DNA of 64,000 nucleotides from an uncultured Pseudoalteromonas sp. (GCA_947493455.1 CANLRB010000004.1:124001-188000), one strand, 5' to 3'. Shown: positions 47,502-59,469, counted from the first letter of the stretch. The notes: generated from the sequence alone by a model not told the origin. Translations and numbers: made by a program.

Positions 47502-48416
47502 CTAAACAGTTTGCTCCAAAATAGTTAAAACCAGTTGTTGGAACGATTTACCGGTCGCTTTAGCAGCCATAGGAACCAATGACTTTTCGGTCATTCCCGG
47601 TACCGTATTCACTTCCAACAAATAGTAATTCCCTTGTTCATCACGCATTGCGTCAACACGTCCCCAACCTGTTGCACCGACCAGCGCAAAAGCTGATCTC
47701 GCCATCGCTTGCAGTTGCTCAGTTTCACTCTCGCTAATATCTGCCGGACAAAAATATTTTGTCGTCGATGATTTGTATTTCGCCTGATAGTCGTAAAACC
47801 CAGTTGGAGTCACCATCTCAACAACCGGTAAAGCTTCACCACAGAGCATACTTACGGTGAACTCTCGCCCTGTTATCCACTGTTCAAGCAATACTTCATC
47901 GTCATATTTAAACGCATCATCGAGTGCTATTTTAAGCTCATTCGCAGTTTGCGCTTTTGCCATTCCGATACTCGAACCTTCATGACTCGGCTTCACCATC
48001 ACAGCGCCAAAATCAGCGATAATGTCATCACAGTTATAATCCGAACCTTTGTGCACAGCCAAAAATTGCGCCGTGGCCAATCCCGTTGCATTAAACAGCT
48101 GTTTGCAACGAATTTTATCCATCGCTAGCGCTGACCCTAAAACCCCACTACCGGTATATGGCATTTGCAAAAATTCAAGCGCACCTTGCACTGTACCATC
48201 TTCGCCGCCACGACCATGTAAGGCGATAAATACGCGTTCAACACCTAACTGTTTTAATTCGAATAAATTGCGTTCTTTCGGATCAAACGCAATCGCATCA
48301 ACACCCGCATCAAGCAGAGCTGTTAAAATCGCTTGACCTGACATCAACGAAATCTCGCGCTCTGCAGAGTGACCCCCAAGTAATACTGCTACTTTTCCAA
48401 ACTCACTGGGATTCAT
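47502..48416 (-). CDS. ddlB: D-alanine--D-alanine ligase
   Basis: ATP-grasp enzyme that makes the D-Ala-D-Ala dipeptide for MurF. The 304-residue protein has [14 protein letters not shown] near 14-27, [12 protein letters not shown], and [13 protein letters not shown] at the C-terminal active site. The ATG overlaps murC by 4 bp. ddlB between murC and ftsQ is the standard dcw order. Confidence 0.97.
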   Translation of the reverse strand: MNPSEFGKVAVLLGGHSAEREISLMSGQAILTALLDAGVDAIAFDPKERNLFELKQLGVERVFIALHGRGGEDGTVQGALEFLQMPYTGSGVLGSALAMDKIRCKQLFNATGLATAQFLAVHKGSDYNCDDIIADFGAVMVKPSHEGSSIGMAKAQTANELKIALDDAFKYDDEVLLEQWITGREFTVSMLCGEALPVVEMVTPTGFYDYQAKYKSSTTKYFCPADISESETEQLQAMARSAFALVGATGWGRVDAMRDEQGNYYLLEVNTVPGMTEKSLVPMAAKATGKSFQQLVLTILEQTV

Positions 48417-49846
48417 TTGTTCACCTGTTTTAATTTTTCTATATCTAATTCGGTGCTAGCTAATACTTTAACCAATTGACCTATGTTGCCTGCACCTTGC
48501 GTCAACACCAGATCATCTTTTGTTATAACTTCGGCAAGAGCGTGAGGTAAATCGCTTGGTGTCGCAACGTAGCGAGGCTCAATCCCCCGCTGACGAAGGC
48601 TGCGGCATAAACTTTTACTATCTGCTCCCACTATGTGCTCTTCACCTGCCGCATACACTTCGAGTAATAGTAAACAATCGACTTCGCTCAATACATCAAC
48701 AAACTCTTCATATAAATCACGGGTTCTCGTGTAGCGATGAGGCTGATAGCACATCACAAGGCGCTTATTAGGCCAGCCTTGTTTCACCGCTTTAATCGTC
48801 GCTGCAACTTCCGACGGATGATGACCATAATCGTCCACTAGCATGACACTGCCATTGCCGGTAGCAAATTCTCCATAGTGCTGAAAACGACGACCTATTC
48901 CCTCAAATTTGGCAAGCGCAGCAATAATCGATGCGTTATCGAGACCTTCTTCTTTAGCAACAGCAATCGCTGCTGTGGCATTAAGCGCGTTATGTTTACC
49001 CGGTAAATTGAGCGTGACTGAAATCACCTCACCATCTAACAAATGCACGTCAAAATGGCTGGCATTGGCAGTTTGACTAAAATCAGCTAAGCGATAATCG
49101 GCATCGTCGTGCTCACCGTAAGTGACATATTTGCGGCTAAAACGCGGTAATAATTCTTGTACAACCTCGTCATCTAAACACACAACAGCAAGGCCATAAA
49201 ACGGCAAGTTATGAATAAAATCCACGTAGGTGTCTTTCATCACTTCAAAATCACCGCGATACGTATCCATATGATCCGCTTCAATATTTGTAATTACGCT
49301 GAGCATAGGTTGCAGGTGTAAGAATGAAGCATCACTTTCGTCCGCTTCAGCAATGAGGTAACGACTCGTACCGAGCTTTGCATTTGTGCCCGCACTATTA
49401 AGCAAACCACCAATTACAAAAGTTGGATCAAGTTCAGCCTCAGCAAATATACTTGCAACAAGGCTAGTTGTCGTTGTTTTGCCATGAGTTCCAGCAATCG
49501 CTATTCCATGGCTAAAGCGCATTAACTCAGCGAGCATTTCTGCACGTCGCACAATGGGCGTATGAGCTTGCTGCGCAGCAACTATTTCAGGATTATTTTG
49601 ATCGATAGCACTCGATACAACAACCACATTTGCATCGCTAATATTATTAGCTTGGTGTCCGATAAAGATCCGTGCACCTGCCTTTTTTAAACGTTCGGTC
49701 ATCGCACTTTCAGCAATATCAGAACCTGTGATTTGATATCCTAAACGCAACAATACTTCCGCGATACCGCCCATGCCAGCGCCACCAATACCAATAAAAT
49801 GGATGGTGTCGATACGTCTCATTGCTGGCAAACTTGTACTATTCAC
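48413..49846 (-). CDS. murC: UDP-N-acetylmuramate--L-alanine ligase
   Basis: First amino-acid ligase of peptidoglycan precursor synthesis. The 477 residues include [14 protein letters not shown] near 17-30, the ATP loop GTHGKTTT, and the DDYGHHPSE motif. The start is GTG at 49846 with AAGAGA upstream; an internal ATG at 49822 lacks a ribosome site. murG ends 9 bp upstream. Confidence 0.97.
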   Translation of the reverse strand: MNSTSLPAMRRIDTIHFIGIGGAGMGGIAEVLLRLGYQITGSDIAESAMTERLKKAGARIFIGHQANNISDANVVVVSSAIDQNNPEIVAAQQAHTPIVRRAEMLAELMRFSHGIAIAGTHGKTTTTSLVASIFAEAELDPTFVIGGLLNSAGTNAKLGTSRYLIAEADESDASFLHLQPMLSVITNIEADHMDTYRGDFEVMKDTYVDFIHNLPFYGLAVVCLDDEVVQELLPRFSRKYVTYGEHDDADYRLADFSQTANASHFDVHLLDGEVISVTLNLPGKHNALNATAAIAVAKEEGLDNASIIAALAKFEGIGRRFQHYGEFATGNGSVMLVDDYGHHPSEVAATIKAVKQGWPNKRLVMCYQPHRYTRTRDLYEEFVDVLSEVDCLLLLEVYAAGEEHIVGADSKSLCRSLRQRGIEPRYVATPSDLPHALAEVITKDDLVLTQGAGNIGQLVKVLASTELDIEKLKQVNK

Positions 49847-49855
49847 TATTATCTC

Positions 49856-50914
49856 TTACCTACTTAATTCTATACAATGTGCGGCAACTTGATCGGCCGC
49901 ATCTACTTTAGCAAGCTGTTTAGCTCGCTGTGCCATGTCCGCAACTTTACTCGGACTCGCTAAAAAAGGCTGTAACATAGCAGCTAGTTTTTCATGGCTC
50001 ATTTGTGATTGTTGGATCAACAAGGCCGCATCATTTGATACTAAAAAATTTGCATTTGCAGTTTGATGGTCATCAACCGCACTTGGGAAAGGTACAAATA
50101 ACGCCATTTTTCCGGCAGCAGCGACTTCACTCACCGTCAAGGCTCCAGCACGGCAGATGACAATATTCGCCCACGCATAGGCTGCATCCATATCATCAAT
50201 AAAATCTGTGACTTTAGTTTCGCACTGCACATTCGAGTAGCGTTTTTCGACTTCACTGCGATTACCTTTACCTGTTTGATGCCAAACACTTAAAGTATGT
50301 TCTTTGGCTAGTTTGCTAAAGAGGCCAGGTAGCTCTTGATTAAACACCTGCGCTCCCAAAGAACCACCAACAACAAGAATATTCATTTGTCCTTGCGTTA
50401 GTTGAGATTCGATCGTAACAACACTTTGTCGAACTGGATTACCCACAACAGCAGCCTCTCTCGTTGGAAAGGCTGAGGGAAAAGCAGCTAATACACGATT
50501 CGCGATACGCGCCAACAGTTTATTACTCATTCCGGCAACGGCATTTTGCTCGTGAACCACCAATGGAATACCTAATAGCTTCGCGGCGATACCAGCCGGT
50601 CCAGTAACATAGCCGCCCATACCGAGCAGCACGTTTGGCTGTTCAGTTTTGAGCACCTTATAAGCTTGCCAAATAGCTTTTAAAATCATCAACGGCGCTT
50701 TTAATAAACGCACAATACCATTGCCACGCAGTCCCTTCACATCGATAAAGCGAATATCGATTCCGTGCTTCGGTACCACATCAGCTTCCATTCTATCGCG
50801 AGTCCCCAACCACACACTTTGCCAACCTTGCTGTTCAAGCGTTTGTACAACCGCAATTCCCGGGAAGATATGTCCGCCAGTACCACCGGCTACCACCATT
50901 ATTTTTTTTGTCAT
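49856..50914 (-). CDS. murG: Lipid II synthase MurG
   Basis: Glycosyltransferase that adds GlcNAc to lipid I at the inner face of the membrane. The 352-residue GT-B protein has the N-terminal GGTGGHIFPG (10-19), GGYVTGPAG, HEQNAVAGMSNK, and the GGSLGAQ loop. Its ATG overlaps the ftsW stop by 4 bp. Confidence 0.97.
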   Translation of the reverse strand: MTKKIMVVAGGTGGHIFPGIAVVQTLEQQGWQSVWLGTRDRMEADVVPKHGIDIRFIDVKGLRGNGIVRLLKAPLMILKAIWQAYKVLKTEQPNVLLGMGGYVTGPAGIAAKLLGIPLVVHEQNAVAGMSNKLLARIANRVLAAFPSAFPTREAAVVGNPVRQSVVTIESQLTQGQMNILVVGGSLGAQVFNQELPGLFSKLAKEHTLSVWHQTGKGNRSEVEKRYSNVQCETKVTDFIDDMDAAYAWANIVICRAGALTVSEVAAAGKMALFVPFPSAVDDHQTANANFLVSNDAALLIQQSQMSHEKLAAMLQPFLASPSKVADMAQRAKQLAKVDAADQVAAHCIELSR

Positions 50915-52083
50915 TTTTTACTACCTCGGGTGGTGGCTTGTGTCGTTGTTAACTTAAGTTCAAAATCAATGCGAAGTAATATACCAGCAGCCACTGTCAT
51001 CACCAATAAACTCGAGCCACCATACGAAACAAAGGGTAAAGTTAATCCTTTGGTCGGCAAAATACCGGCACTCGCGCCCACGTTGACCATACTTTGAAAT
51101 GCAAACCAAATAGCGATAGCAAGCGCCAAATATCCTTCATAGTCCTTACCGTTTTTAAGTGCATTGAAGCCAATCATCAATGCTCTAAAAATCAAGGTAA
51201 AGACAACCAATAAAACACACACCACGCCAACAAAGCCGAGCTCTTCACCAATAACAGAGAAGATAAAATCAGTATGCGCCTCGGGTAAATACTGTAACTT
51301 TTGCACACTATTACCAAGCCCTTGACCAAACCAATCACCGCGACCATACGCCATCAACGACTGAACAAGTTGGTAACCTTTACCAAAAGGATCTCCCCAA
51401 GGGTCCATAAATCCGATAATACGCGCACGACGGTACTCTGAGGTTGCAATAAGCGCAATCACTAAGCCACAGCCAACCAAGATCAAAGCAAAAAACTGCC
51501 AAAGTCGCGCACCTGCTAAAAATAACAAACCCAGTGTTGTTACAAACATCACCACAACCGTACCTAAATCCGGTTGCAACAAAATTAATGCGGCATACAC
51601 AGTAAACACAACAAGAGGCTTAACAAATCCTTTTAAGTTTTCCTGAACTTCTGCTTTTTTACGAACCAAGTAACCGGCCAAATAACAAAAGAAGAAAAGT
51701 TTGGCGGCTTCAGATGCTTGCCCGATATTAAAACCACCTATTGCTATCCAGCGTTTAGCACCATTAACTTCTCGGCCAAATACCAAAACGCCGATTAATA
51801 ACAACACCCCTAAAAACAATAAAGGTAAATTTGCTCGTTTCCAAAATGTCATTGGTAAACTTACGGTGATAGCGAGCAAAATAAAGCTCAGCGCCAAAAA
51901 GATACTATGGCGAATCGTGAAATGCATCGGGTTGTTAAAAAGACGCTCAGCAACCGGCATTGACGCACTCGTTACCATCACAAAACCAACGCCTACAAGC
52001 AGCACCATGCAATAGATAAGAGGTGCATCAAAAAGGCGCGATGTTCTGTTAAACAGTTGATCTTTGATGTATTCGACCATCAT
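50911..52083 (-). CDS. ftsW: Peptidoglycan glycosyltransferase FtsW
   Basis: SEDS-family polymerase acting with FtsI at the septum. About 390 residues with ten membrane helices. SEDS signatures include TSASMPVAE, LLLQPDLGTVVV, and the C-terminal PTKGLTLPFVSYGGSSL. I place the start at the ATG at 52083. It overlaps the murD stop as ATGA and has GGAG 8 nt upstream; a longer frame to 52092 is possible. Confidence 0.96.
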   Translation of the reverse strand: MMVEYIKDQLFNRTSRLFDAPLIYCMVLLVGVGFVMVTSASMPVAERLFNNPMHFTIRHSIFLALSFILLAITVSLPMTFWKRANLPLLFLGVLLLIGVLVFGREVNGAKRWIAIGGFNIGQASEAAKLFFFCYLAGYLVRKKAEVQENLKGFVKPLVVFTVYAALILLQPDLGTVVVMFVTTLGLLFLAGARLWQFFALILVGCGLVIALIATSEYRRARIIGFMDPWGDPFGKGYQLVQSLMAYGRGDWFGQGLGNSVQKLQYLPEAHTDFIFSVIGEELGFVGVVCVLLVVFTLIFRALMIGFNALKNGKDYEGYLALAIAIWFAFQSMVNVGASAGILPTKGLTLPFVSYGGSSLLVMTVAAGILLRIDFELKLTTTQATTRGSKK

Positions 52084-53402
52084 GAGATGCACTCCTGTTT
52101 AACGAGTGCCGCGAAATCGTCTCCACGTGTCATGAAATTCGCATACATATCCAAACTTGCACACGCAGGTGCTAACAGCACAATATCACCAGCACTTGCT
52201 GCCATTTTCGCGCATTCAACCGCCTCAGCCATTGAGCTTACATATTCACCTGCGAACAGCTCGGCAATGTGAGGGCCGTCTTGTCCAAGTGTTATCACAT
52301 GCTTTACATGCTCAGTGATGTAAGGTGTTAAAGGGCTAAAGTCTGCGCCTTTTCCAACACCACCGGCAATTAAAACAATGTTTTTACCCTTTGCGATGCT
52401 GGCGATGGCCGCAATGGCTGCACCAACATTGGTTGCCTTGGAGTCATTGACGTAACTTACACCATCAATTTCTTCCACAATTTGGCAACGATGCGCAAGT
52501 CCTGTGAATTGGTTAAACGCAGTTAAGAATGCGTTCTTGGGAATATTTTGGTGATGTAACAAAGCCATCACTGAAAGAGCGTTAATTTGATTATGGCGAC
52601 CTAATACTTTGAGTTCAGAACAAGCTAGTTGAGTTTCACTGCCGTAAATGAAGTGTTCTGTGCCAGCAAAGTTATCAATATGATATTGGCCTGTTTCACC
52701 GCCAAAGCTGACTAACCGTTGTGCGTTTTCAGGCTTTGTTTGTGCATCTTCTGCGTTGTAAACACAAAGCTCAGCGCCACAATAGATGCGACGTTTTGTT
52801 TGCGCATAATGCTCAAAACTGTCATAACGATCCATATGATCTTCAGATACATTGAGCACACAACTAGCAACCGACTTAAGGGAATATGTTGTTTCAAGTT
52901 GGAAACTTGAAAGTTCAAGTACAAAACAATCAACGTCATGATCAACAACATCTAATACCGGTGTACCAATGTTACCCGCAAGAGCGACTTTTTTACCTGA
53001 GGCTACAAGCACATCGCGCAGTAAGGTCACAACTGATGACTTACCATTTGACCCCGTAACCGCAAAAACGGGTTTATCACTAATACGCGCGAATAGCTCG
53101 ATATCACCGATAATTTCCACACCTGCTTGCGCAGCACTCGCTACTGCGGGTGTGGTTAATGCAATACCCGGACTAATGATAATAAGATCAGCCGCATCTA
53201 ATTGGGCCTGTGCCAAATCTCCAAAATATGTTTCTAAACCGGTAAGCTTGTGTACTTCATCGCGACCCGGCGGCGAGGTACGACTGTCGACCAATTTAAA
53301 TGAAATATTTTGACCGACTAAAAAACGCACTGTGCTCAGGCCTGAAACTCCAAGCCCGAGCACGATGATATTTTTGTTCTTTAGTTCGTTTAAATAATTC
53401 AT
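52080..53402 (-). CDS. murD: UDP-N-acetylmuramoyl-L-alanine--D-glutamate ligase
   Basis: Adds D-glutamate to UDP-MurNAc-Ala. The 440-residue Mur ligase has VLGLGVSGLST near 14-24, the P-loop GSNGKSSV, and SEDHMDRY. The C-terminal domain NDSKATNVGAA is conserved. It follows mraY without a gap and overlaps ftsW. Confidence 0.97.
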   Translation of the reverse strand: MNYLNELKNKNIIVLGLGVSGLSTVRFLVGQNISFKLVDSRTSPPGRDEVHKLTGLETYFGDLAQAQLDAADLIIISPGIALTTPAVASAAQAGVEIIGDIELFARISDKPVFAVTGSNGKSSVVTLLRDVLVASGKKVALAGNIGTPVLDVVDHDVDCFVLELSSFQLETTYSLKSVASCVLNVSEDHMDRYDSFEHYAQTKRRIYCGAELCVYNAEDAQTKPENAQRLVSFGGETGQYHIDNFAGTEHFIYGSETQLACSELKVLGRHNQINALSVMALLHHQNIPKNAFLTAFNQFTGLAHRCQIVEEIDGVSYVNDSKATNVGAAIAAIASIAKGKNIVLIAGGVGKGADFSPLTPYITEHVKHVITLGQDGPHIAELFAGEYVSSMAEAVECAKMAASAGDIVLLAPACASLDMYANFMTRGDDFAALVKQECIS

Positions 53403-54485
53403 TTATCTCAACTTTAACGTAGCTAGTCCCGCTAATACTAAAATCACTGAAATGATCCAAAAACGCACGATAACACGCGGTTCAGGCCACCCTTTTAATT
53501 CATAGTGGTGATGAATTGGCGCCATTCTGAAAATACGCTGACCTCTTAGTTTATAGGAACCGACCTGCAAAATAACAGACACCGCTTCCATCACAAAAAC
53601 ACCACCCATAATGACTAATACCAACTCTTGGCGCACTAACACGGCAATAATCCCCAGCGCGCCACCAAGCGCTAAAGAACCGACATCACCCATAAATACT
53701 TGCGCCGGATATGTATTGAACCATAAGAAGCCAAGACCTGCCCCAACGATTGCGGTGCATAATACAACCAGTTCACTGGCTTCAGGAATATACGGAATAT
53801 GAAGGTAATTTGCGAAATTAACATTACTCGTAACATAAGCAATAAAGGCAAACGCACCGGCAACTAAAATCGTCGGTACAATTGCCAGGCCATCTAAGCC
53901 ATCAGTCAAATTGACTGCGTTCGATGTACCAACTAAAACAAAGTATGTCATCACGATATAAAATAAACCGAGTTGTGGCATCACATCTTTAAAAAACGGA
54001 ACCACTAATGCAGTTTCTTGCGGTGACGTTGCTGTATAAAACAAAAACGCGGCAGCGGTGACTGCAATCACAGATTGCCAAAAGTACTTCCAACGCGCGA
54101 TTAGCCCTGCACTGTCTTTTCGGATCACTTTACGATAATCATCAACAAAGCCGACGATACCTAACGAGCCAATAACAAATAGCGTCACCAGGACATATTT
54201 ATTACTGAGATCAGCCCACAAAATAGTACTCATGAAAATGGAACCCAAAATCAAGATCCCACCCATTGTTGGGGTGCCTGATTTTGATAAATGAGACTCT
54301 GGACCATCATCACGCACCGTTTGACCAATTTGCATTTTTTGCAATCGACGGATTAATTTGGGACCAAAGTATAGCGATAAAAGTAATGCTGTAAGCACAC
54401 CTAAAATCGAACGAAACGTTAAATATGAAAAAACGTTAAAGCCCGAGTAGAACTGGGTTAAATATTCAGCCAACCACACTAACAT
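53403..54485 (-). CDS. mraY: Phospho-N-acetylmuramoyl-pentapeptide transferase MraY
   Basis: Integral membrane enzyme that makes lipid I. The 360 residues form ten membrane helices. Conserved aspartates are in FVDDYRKV and [10 protein letters not shown], the [11 protein letters not shown] loop follows, and the APIHHHYE histidine motif lies near the C-terminus. Overlaps murF by 7 bp. Confidence 0.98.
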   Translation of the reverse strand: MLVWLAEYLTQFYSGFNVFSYLTFRSILGVLTALLLSLYFGPKLIRRLQKMQIGQTVRDDGPESHLSKSGTPTMGGILILGSIFMSTILWADLSNKYVLVTLFVIGSLGIVGFVDDYRKVIRKDSAGLIARWKYFWQSVIAVTAAAFLFYTATSPQETALVVPFFKDVMPQLGLFYIVMTYFVLVGTSNAVNLTDGLDGLAIVPTILVAGAFAFIAYVTSNVNFANYLHIPYIPEASELVVLCTAIVGAGLGFLWFNTYPAQVFMGDVGSLALGGALGIIAVLVRQELVLVIMGGVFVMEAVSVILQVGSYKLRGQRIFRMAPIHHHYELKGWPEPRVIVRFWIISVILVLAGLATLKLR

Positions 54486-55858
54486 GACTGTTCACCTTTA
54501 TTATTATTTTTTTCTAATTCTTCTACTAGCAACTCCATGCGTGAACTGCGCGATCCTTTCACTAAAATAGTGACTTTTCCATTTACCGCAGATAATTCAT
54601 TTTGTAGTTCAGTTAGCAACTTTTCGCGTGTCGAAAAATGCAAGCCCGGTTGCTTATAAACATCGCTCGCCGATTGGCTTAACACACCTAAGCTATATAA
54701 TTTATCAATACCTTGCTGTTTTGCATACTCGCCCACTTCTTGATGATAAATACGCGCATCTTCACCAAGTTCAGCCATATCACCAAGCGCTAAAATAGTG
54801 TAGCCAGAACTATTGGCCAACAAGTCGATCGCTGCTTTAACTGATCTCACATTTGCATTATAGGTATCATCGACCAAGGTTAACTGCGAATTCACTTCAA
54901 TCACATTAACGCGACCTTTAACTTGCGGCATCTTTGCAAGGCCCGACGCGACCTGCTGCAAGCTAACACCGAGCGGCAACACAAGCGCGGCAGCAACCAT
55001 CGCATTGGCCACATTATGCTGACCTGAAACCGGCAGAGAGACAGCCACTTTGTCGCTTTTATAGCATAACTCAAAACGAGCTCGGCCTAACTCGTCTAGC
55101 TCAATTTCCTCAGCCCAAATGTCTTTTTGTGACAACATTGAAAACTGAGTGACGTTTTTATCAGTTAAGCGTGCAAGCCAGTAATCGATAAATTCACTAT
55201 CGGCATTAACAACTGCCGTACCACCTTGTGGCAAGCCTTGAAAAATTTCGCCTTTAGCACGTGCTACGCCAAATAAGTCGCCAAACCCTTCTAAATGCGC
55301 TTCGGCAACATTGGCAATACCTGCAACATCCGGTTTAACTAAGTCAGTTGTGTAGCCAATTTCACCAATGTGATTTGCACCAAGTTCAACAACAGCATAT
55401 TGATGGTGCTCTTCCAAGCGTAACAAGGTAAGCGGAACACCGATATCGTTATTAAAGTTACCTTTAGTTGCAAGCACACTACCTAGCTGCGACAAAATAG
55501 CCGCCGCCATTTCTTTTACGGTTGTTTTACCTACACTGCCCGTAATCGCAACCGTTTTAGGTGCTACTTGTGCTTTCACAGCTCGGCCAAGTTCACCCAG
55601 CGCCAAACGCGTATTTTCAACTACAAACTGTGGGATATCTAATGCTAATTTTTGTTCAACTATCAATGCTACAGCGCCTTTCTCAGCTGCCACATCAGCA
55701 AATTTATGACCATCAAAGTTAGGCCCTTTTAACGCTAAAAAAACCTGACCAGATTCGATTTTTCGGGTATCTGTTTCGATAGTTGAAAAAGGAGTATTAT
55801 CGCCTAGGAGCTCGCAATCGAGCACCTTAGCAATCCAGTTTAAATCTGCATTGATCAT
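54479..55858 (-). CDS. murF: UDP-MurNAc-tripeptide--D-Ala-D-Ala ligase
   Basis: Adds the D-Ala-D-Ala made by Ddl to complete the pentapeptide. The 459-residue Mur ligase contains the P-loop [24 protein letters not shown], and [10 protein letters not shown], all typical of MurF. Its ATG overlaps the murE stop by 4 bp. Confidence 0.97.
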   Translation of the reverse strand: MINADLNWIAKVLDCELLGDNTPFSTIETDTRKIESGQVFLALKGPNFDGHKFADVAAEKGAVALIVEQKLALDIPQFVVENTRLALGELGRAVKAQVAPKTVAITGSVGKTTVKEMAAAILSQLGSVLATKGNFNNDIGVPLTLLRLEEHHQYAVVELGANHIGEIGYTTDLVKPDVAGIANVAEAHLEGFGDLFGVARAKGEIFQGLPQGGTAVVNADSEFIDYWLARLTDKNVTQFSMLSQKDIWAEEIELDELGRARFELCYKSDKVAVSLPVSGQHNVANAMVAAALVLPLGVSLQQVASGLAKMPQVKGRVNVIEVNSQLTLVDDTYNANVRSVKAAIDLLANSSGYTILALGDMAELGEDARIYHQEVGEYAKQQGIDKLYSLGVLSQSASDVYKQPGLHFSTREKLLTELQNELSAVNGKVTILVKGSRSSRMELLVEELEKNNNKGEQSC

Positions 55859-57315
55859 TTTGCTCGACCTTCTAATTTATTTTTCACTACGTCTCTATCA
55901 CTAAACTGTAAAGTTTGACCTGCAATGATTTGATAATCCTCATGGCCTTTTCCGGCGATAAGCACAACGCCATCTATCGGCGTTATTTCAATCGCTTGTT
56001 CTATTGCTTTTTTTCTATTTAGCTCGATAATCGGCTCAACATTTTCAAAGCCAGCAATAATATCATTGCAGATCTGTTGTTCGTCTTCATTTCTTGGATT
56101 GTCGTTGGTAACTACAATCCGGGTGGCGTATTTTTGTGCCGCCTTTGCCATCATAGGTCGCTTGCCTTGATCCCGATCTCCGCCACAGCCAAATACACAG
56201 GTAATGCCATTAGGTGTATGAGAAGAAAGTGATTTAAGCGCTTGGGCCAATGCATCCGGCGTATGCGCGTAATCCACAATGCAGGTTGGATGCCCGTTGC
56301 CAGTAAAAGGTTCCATACGTCCAGCAACTGGAGTTAAATTTTTAATGCTGTTAACTAAATCGGCAAAACGATAATCCAAAGCCAATAAAGCAGACATCGC
56401 GGCTGCCAGATTATATAGATTAAATAAGCCAAATAAAGGAATAAATAAGTCGGCGTTACCCCAGCTTGTTGCAAAGCGTGCTTTCATGCCTTGGGGAAGA
56501 TAATCGACTTCTTCAATTGAGACATAATTATCAAAACCTTGCGAACAAATTTGATGTCCATAAACAATCGGGTTTTGAAGTATGTTTTGTGTGAGCCAAA
56601 GTCTGCCGATATCATCGTCAATATTGATCACACAGTGTGACGCTGAATAGTCGGTAAATAGTTGCTTTTTCGCGTCGGCATACGCCTGCATAGTACCGTG
56701 ATAATCTAAATGGTCGCGGCTTAAGTTAGTAAAAATAGCGACGTTAAAGTCACATTCAGCAACGCGATTTTGCATTAAGCCATGCGACGACACTTCCATG
56801 GCAACGAGTGACGAATGCGGTGCAAACTCACTAAAAATATGTTGTAATTCAATTGCTGATGGTGTGGTGTTGGCAAGTGGTGTAAGCGAATCGGGCTGAC
56901 CATAACCTAACGTGCCAATCACACTCGCCGGTTTTGCACATGCATTACTTAAATACGCGAGCATATTTGCTACAGTCGATTTGCCGTTTGTACCCGTCAC
57001 GCCAACCAAATTAAACTGCTCACTTGGCTTGCCATAAAACACAGAGGCAACTTTTGCTAACTTGTCAGCTAGCTTTTCAACTTGAAAAACGTTTTCATTT
57101 TCCGTTTGATATTGGCAAGCGCTATCAACAAGCACTAAACTCGCGCCGTTTTCTAGTGCACTTGCAATAAACTGGGCTCCATTGAGTGCATGACCTTTAA
57201 TTGCTATAAACGCACTACCGGGCATGGCGGCCCGGCTGTCTAAAGTAAGCTGTTTAATTGTGTAGCTGCTTAAGTCAATATTAAGCAGCTGTCCGACTGC
57301 ACTAATATTGGTCAT
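55855..57315 (-). CDS. murE: UDP-MurNAc-tripeptide synthetase MurE, meso-DAP type
   Basis: Adds meso-diaminopimelate to the peptide stem. The Mur ligase P-loop is GTNGKST and the substrate motif is TNDNPRNE. The DNPR box is the marker of meso-DAP specificity, as expected for a Gram-negative. I prefer the ATG at 57315, with GGA 7 nt upstream, giving 486 residues and a 14-bp overlap with ftsI. The ATG at 57327 is also possible. Confidence 0.95.
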   Translation of the reverse strand: MTNISAVGQLLNIDLSSYTIKQLTLDSRAAMPGSAFIAIKGHALNGAQFIASALENGASLVLVDSACQYQTENENVFQVEKLADKLAKVASVFYGKPSEQFNLVGVTGTNGKSTVANMLAYLSNACAKPASVIGTLGYGQPDSLTPLANTTPSAIELQHIFSEFAPHSSLVAMEVSSHGLMQNRVAECDFNVAIFTNLSRDHLDYHGTMQAYADAKKQLFTDYSASHCVINIDDDIGRLWLTQNILQNPIVYGHQICSQGFDNYVSIEEVDYLPQGMKARFATSWGNADLFIPLFGLFNLYNLAAAMSALLALDYRFADLVNSIKNLTPVAGRMEPFTGNGHPTCIVDYAHTPDALAQALKSLSSHTPNGITCVFGCGGDRDQGKRPMMAKAAQKYATRIVVTNDNPRNEDEQQICNDIIAGFENVEPIIELNRKKAIEQAIEITPIDGVVLIAGKGHEDYQIIAGQTLQFSDRDVVKNKLEGRAK

Positions 57316-59146
57316 ACAAACGTCCATAATTGATGGCGGCGGTTGCCTCTAAATCGGGCGCAACATCGAGTATACGCAATGAACCAGACATAATTTCGGC
57401 AAACGCAGGGCCTGCCACATCACCACCGTAATACACATCGCCACCGGGTTCGTTCACCATCACCACAACGGCCAATTTTGGATTACTCACCGGTGCAATG
57501 CCGGCAAAATAACCCACGTACTCATCACCGTAACCACCATATGTCGCTTTTTTCGAAGTACCTGTTTTACCACCAATGCGATAACCATCAAGTTTGACAC
57601 GGGTTGCTGTACCGCCACGCTCAAACACACTCTCCATCATTTCAAGTACGGAATATGCATTTTTCTCTGAGAAAATACGCTCACCAGGCACAGGATCGGT
57701 TTGTTTAATAATCGTAAGAGGTCGATGTACTCCTCCGGCACCAATCGTCGCATAAGCGCGGGCAACTTGCGCCGTACTTACAGACATTCGGTAGCCATAC
57801 GATAAAGTAGCAACCTCAAAATCAGACCAACGACCGTGCGGTGAAAATAAACCACTGCTTTCACCCACCATCCCCGTACCTGAGTCTTCGCCAAACCCCA
57901 TGCGCTGGAAAAAACCAATAAAATCACGCTTAGGCATGGTTTGTGCTATTTTTGATACGCCAACATTCGACGACTTTTGTAAGATAGTGCGTAAATCCAT
58001 CGCACCGTGGTTGCGCGGATCCGTTACCACACGACCACCAATGCGCAGCCAACCCTTGGTTGGGATCACTGAATCGGTTTCAATTGTGCCATACTCTAAG
58101 CCGGCCAAAACAGAGAGCGGTTTCATCGTTGACCCTGGCTCAAATAAATCTGTGATTGCGCGATTACGGCGTTTATGAGGCGCTGCCGTTGCCAAATTAT
58201 TCGGATTAAACGATGGACTGTTGACCATTGCAAGGACTTCGCCTGTGGTGACATCAACTACCATCGCACTGCCTGATGTTGCTTGATAGCTCAACACCGC
58301 TGATTTCAGTGCTTTATATGCAAGTGATTGAATACGCTGGTCAATGCTAAGTTGAATATTGTCAGGTTTAACACGCTCTCGCTCGTGCAAAACTTCAATT
58401 TCACGGCCGATGGCATCTTTACGAATAGTGCGTCGGCCATCTTCACCGGTTAACGCGGCATCATAGAGTTTTTCAATGCCTTCAATACCTTCACCATCAA
58501 TATCTGTAAAGCCAAGTACATGTGCGGTGACTTCACCAGCGGGGTAATAACGTTTTGATTCATCAAGTAAATGAATGCCATAGCGATTTAATTTGAGATC
58601 ACTCACAATGTAATTAGCAACCGCAGGGGTAATTTGACGTTTCAGATAAACAAATTGGCGCGACGTATCACTTAGCACTTTTTCGTCAAGCGACTTTTTA
58701 TTGATACGCAGTACATCTGCAAGCTCCTGCCAGCGAGGATCTGCTTGATAAAGGGCGCGCTTACGACGGGCTAATTCTTCTTTATTGTCTTTTAGAGCAG
58801 CAGTTTTTTCACCTGCTTTACGTGCGGCTTTAAGTACTTGCGCGTGCAATGATTTATCGAGGTTAAGTGGATTGGCATGTACACTAACTACCGGCACACT
58901 CACGGCAAGTTCATTACCATGGCGATCGAGTATCATGCCGCGTTGTACATGCAGTTTTTCAACCCGCAATGTACGTTTGTCACTTTCTAATACAGCTTGC
59001 TCAGGCTTAATAATTTGAATGTAGGCAGCACGTGCTACAAGGGCTGCAAATACAATACTAACCACTGCACACACTAAAACAAAACGCCACGGTATCAAGG
59101 TGGGTTTTATTGTTTTTTTTCGCTGACCGTCATTTGATACTGTCAT
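57302..59146 (-). CDS. ftsI: Septal peptidoglycan transpeptidase FtsI (PBP3)
   Basis: Class B penicillin-binding protein. The 614 residues comprise a short cytoplasmic tail, a membrane helix at about 20-42, a pedestal domain with RGMILDRHGNELA, and the transpeptidase domain. The active site has S339-x2-K342 (STMK), SSN at 392-394 and KTGT at 527-530. It overlaps ftsL by 4 bp. Confidence 0.97.
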   Translation of the reverse strand: MTVSNDGQRKKTIKPTLIPWRFVLVCAVVSIVFAALVARAAYIQIIKPEQAVLESDKRTLRVEKLHVQRGMILDRHGNELAVSVPVVSVHANPLNLDKSLHAQVLKAARKAGEKTAALKDNKEELARRKRALYQADPRWQELADVLRINKKSLDEKVLSDTSRQFVYLKRQITPAVANYIVSDLKLNRYGIHLLDESKRYYPAGEVTAHVLGFTDIDGEGIEGIEKLYDAALTGEDGRRTIRKDAIGREIEVLHERERVKPDNIQLSIDQRIQSLAYKALKSAVLSYQATSGSAMVVDVTTGEVLAMVNSPSFNPNNLATAAPHKRRNRAITDLFEPGSTMKPLSVLAGLEYGTIETDSVIPTKGWLRIGGRVVTDPRNHGAMDLRTILQKSSNVGVSKIAQTMPKRDFIGFFQRMGFGEDSGTGMVGESSGLFSPHGRWSDFEVATLSYGYRMSVSTAQVARAYATIGAGGVHRPLTIIKQTDPVPGERIFSEKNAYSVLEMMESVFERGGTATRVKLDGYRIGGKTGTSKKATYGGYGDEYVGYFAGIAPVSNPKLAVVVMVNEPGGDVYYGGDVAGPAFAEIMSGSLRILDVAPDLEATAAINYGRLYDQY

Positions 59147-59469
59147 GGTGATGTCACTACCTTTTCATCTTTCCGTTCTGGGCGCTTCATTTTTAATTGC
59201 TGACGCGCAATGTCTTCAATGCGGGCATGCTGCGAGTAAAATTCACTCTCAACCACTAAATAACCCCATTCAAGATCGAGCTCATCCCGTTGCTCTAATA
59301 ATTTGTCTTGTTTTATAACTTCTAAACGTGATGCATTGGTAAAATAAACCACTGACAATGCGCTCACTAAAATAAGAAAAAGCAGCCCCAACGTAAGCTT
59401 CTCCCTAAAAAGCCCCTTCATAATCTCTGCAAAAAGATTCGGTTGCCTTATTGCTTTTTTTTGGCTCAC
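59143..59469 (-). CDS. ftsL: Cell division protein FtsL
   Basis: Small bitopic divisome protein, 108 residues. The membrane helix is at about 24-45 ([19 protein letters not shown]), followed by a periplasmic coiled coil (about 50-98: [20 protein letters not shown]). It works with FtsB and FtsQ to control FtsWI. Overlaps both rsmH and ftsI by 4 bp. Confidence 0.93.
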   Translation of the reverse strand: MSQKKAIRQPNLFAEIMKGLFREKLTLGLLFLILVSALSVVYFTNASRLEVIKQDKLLEQRDELDLEWGYLVVESEFYSQHARIEDIARQQLKMKRPERKDEKVVTSP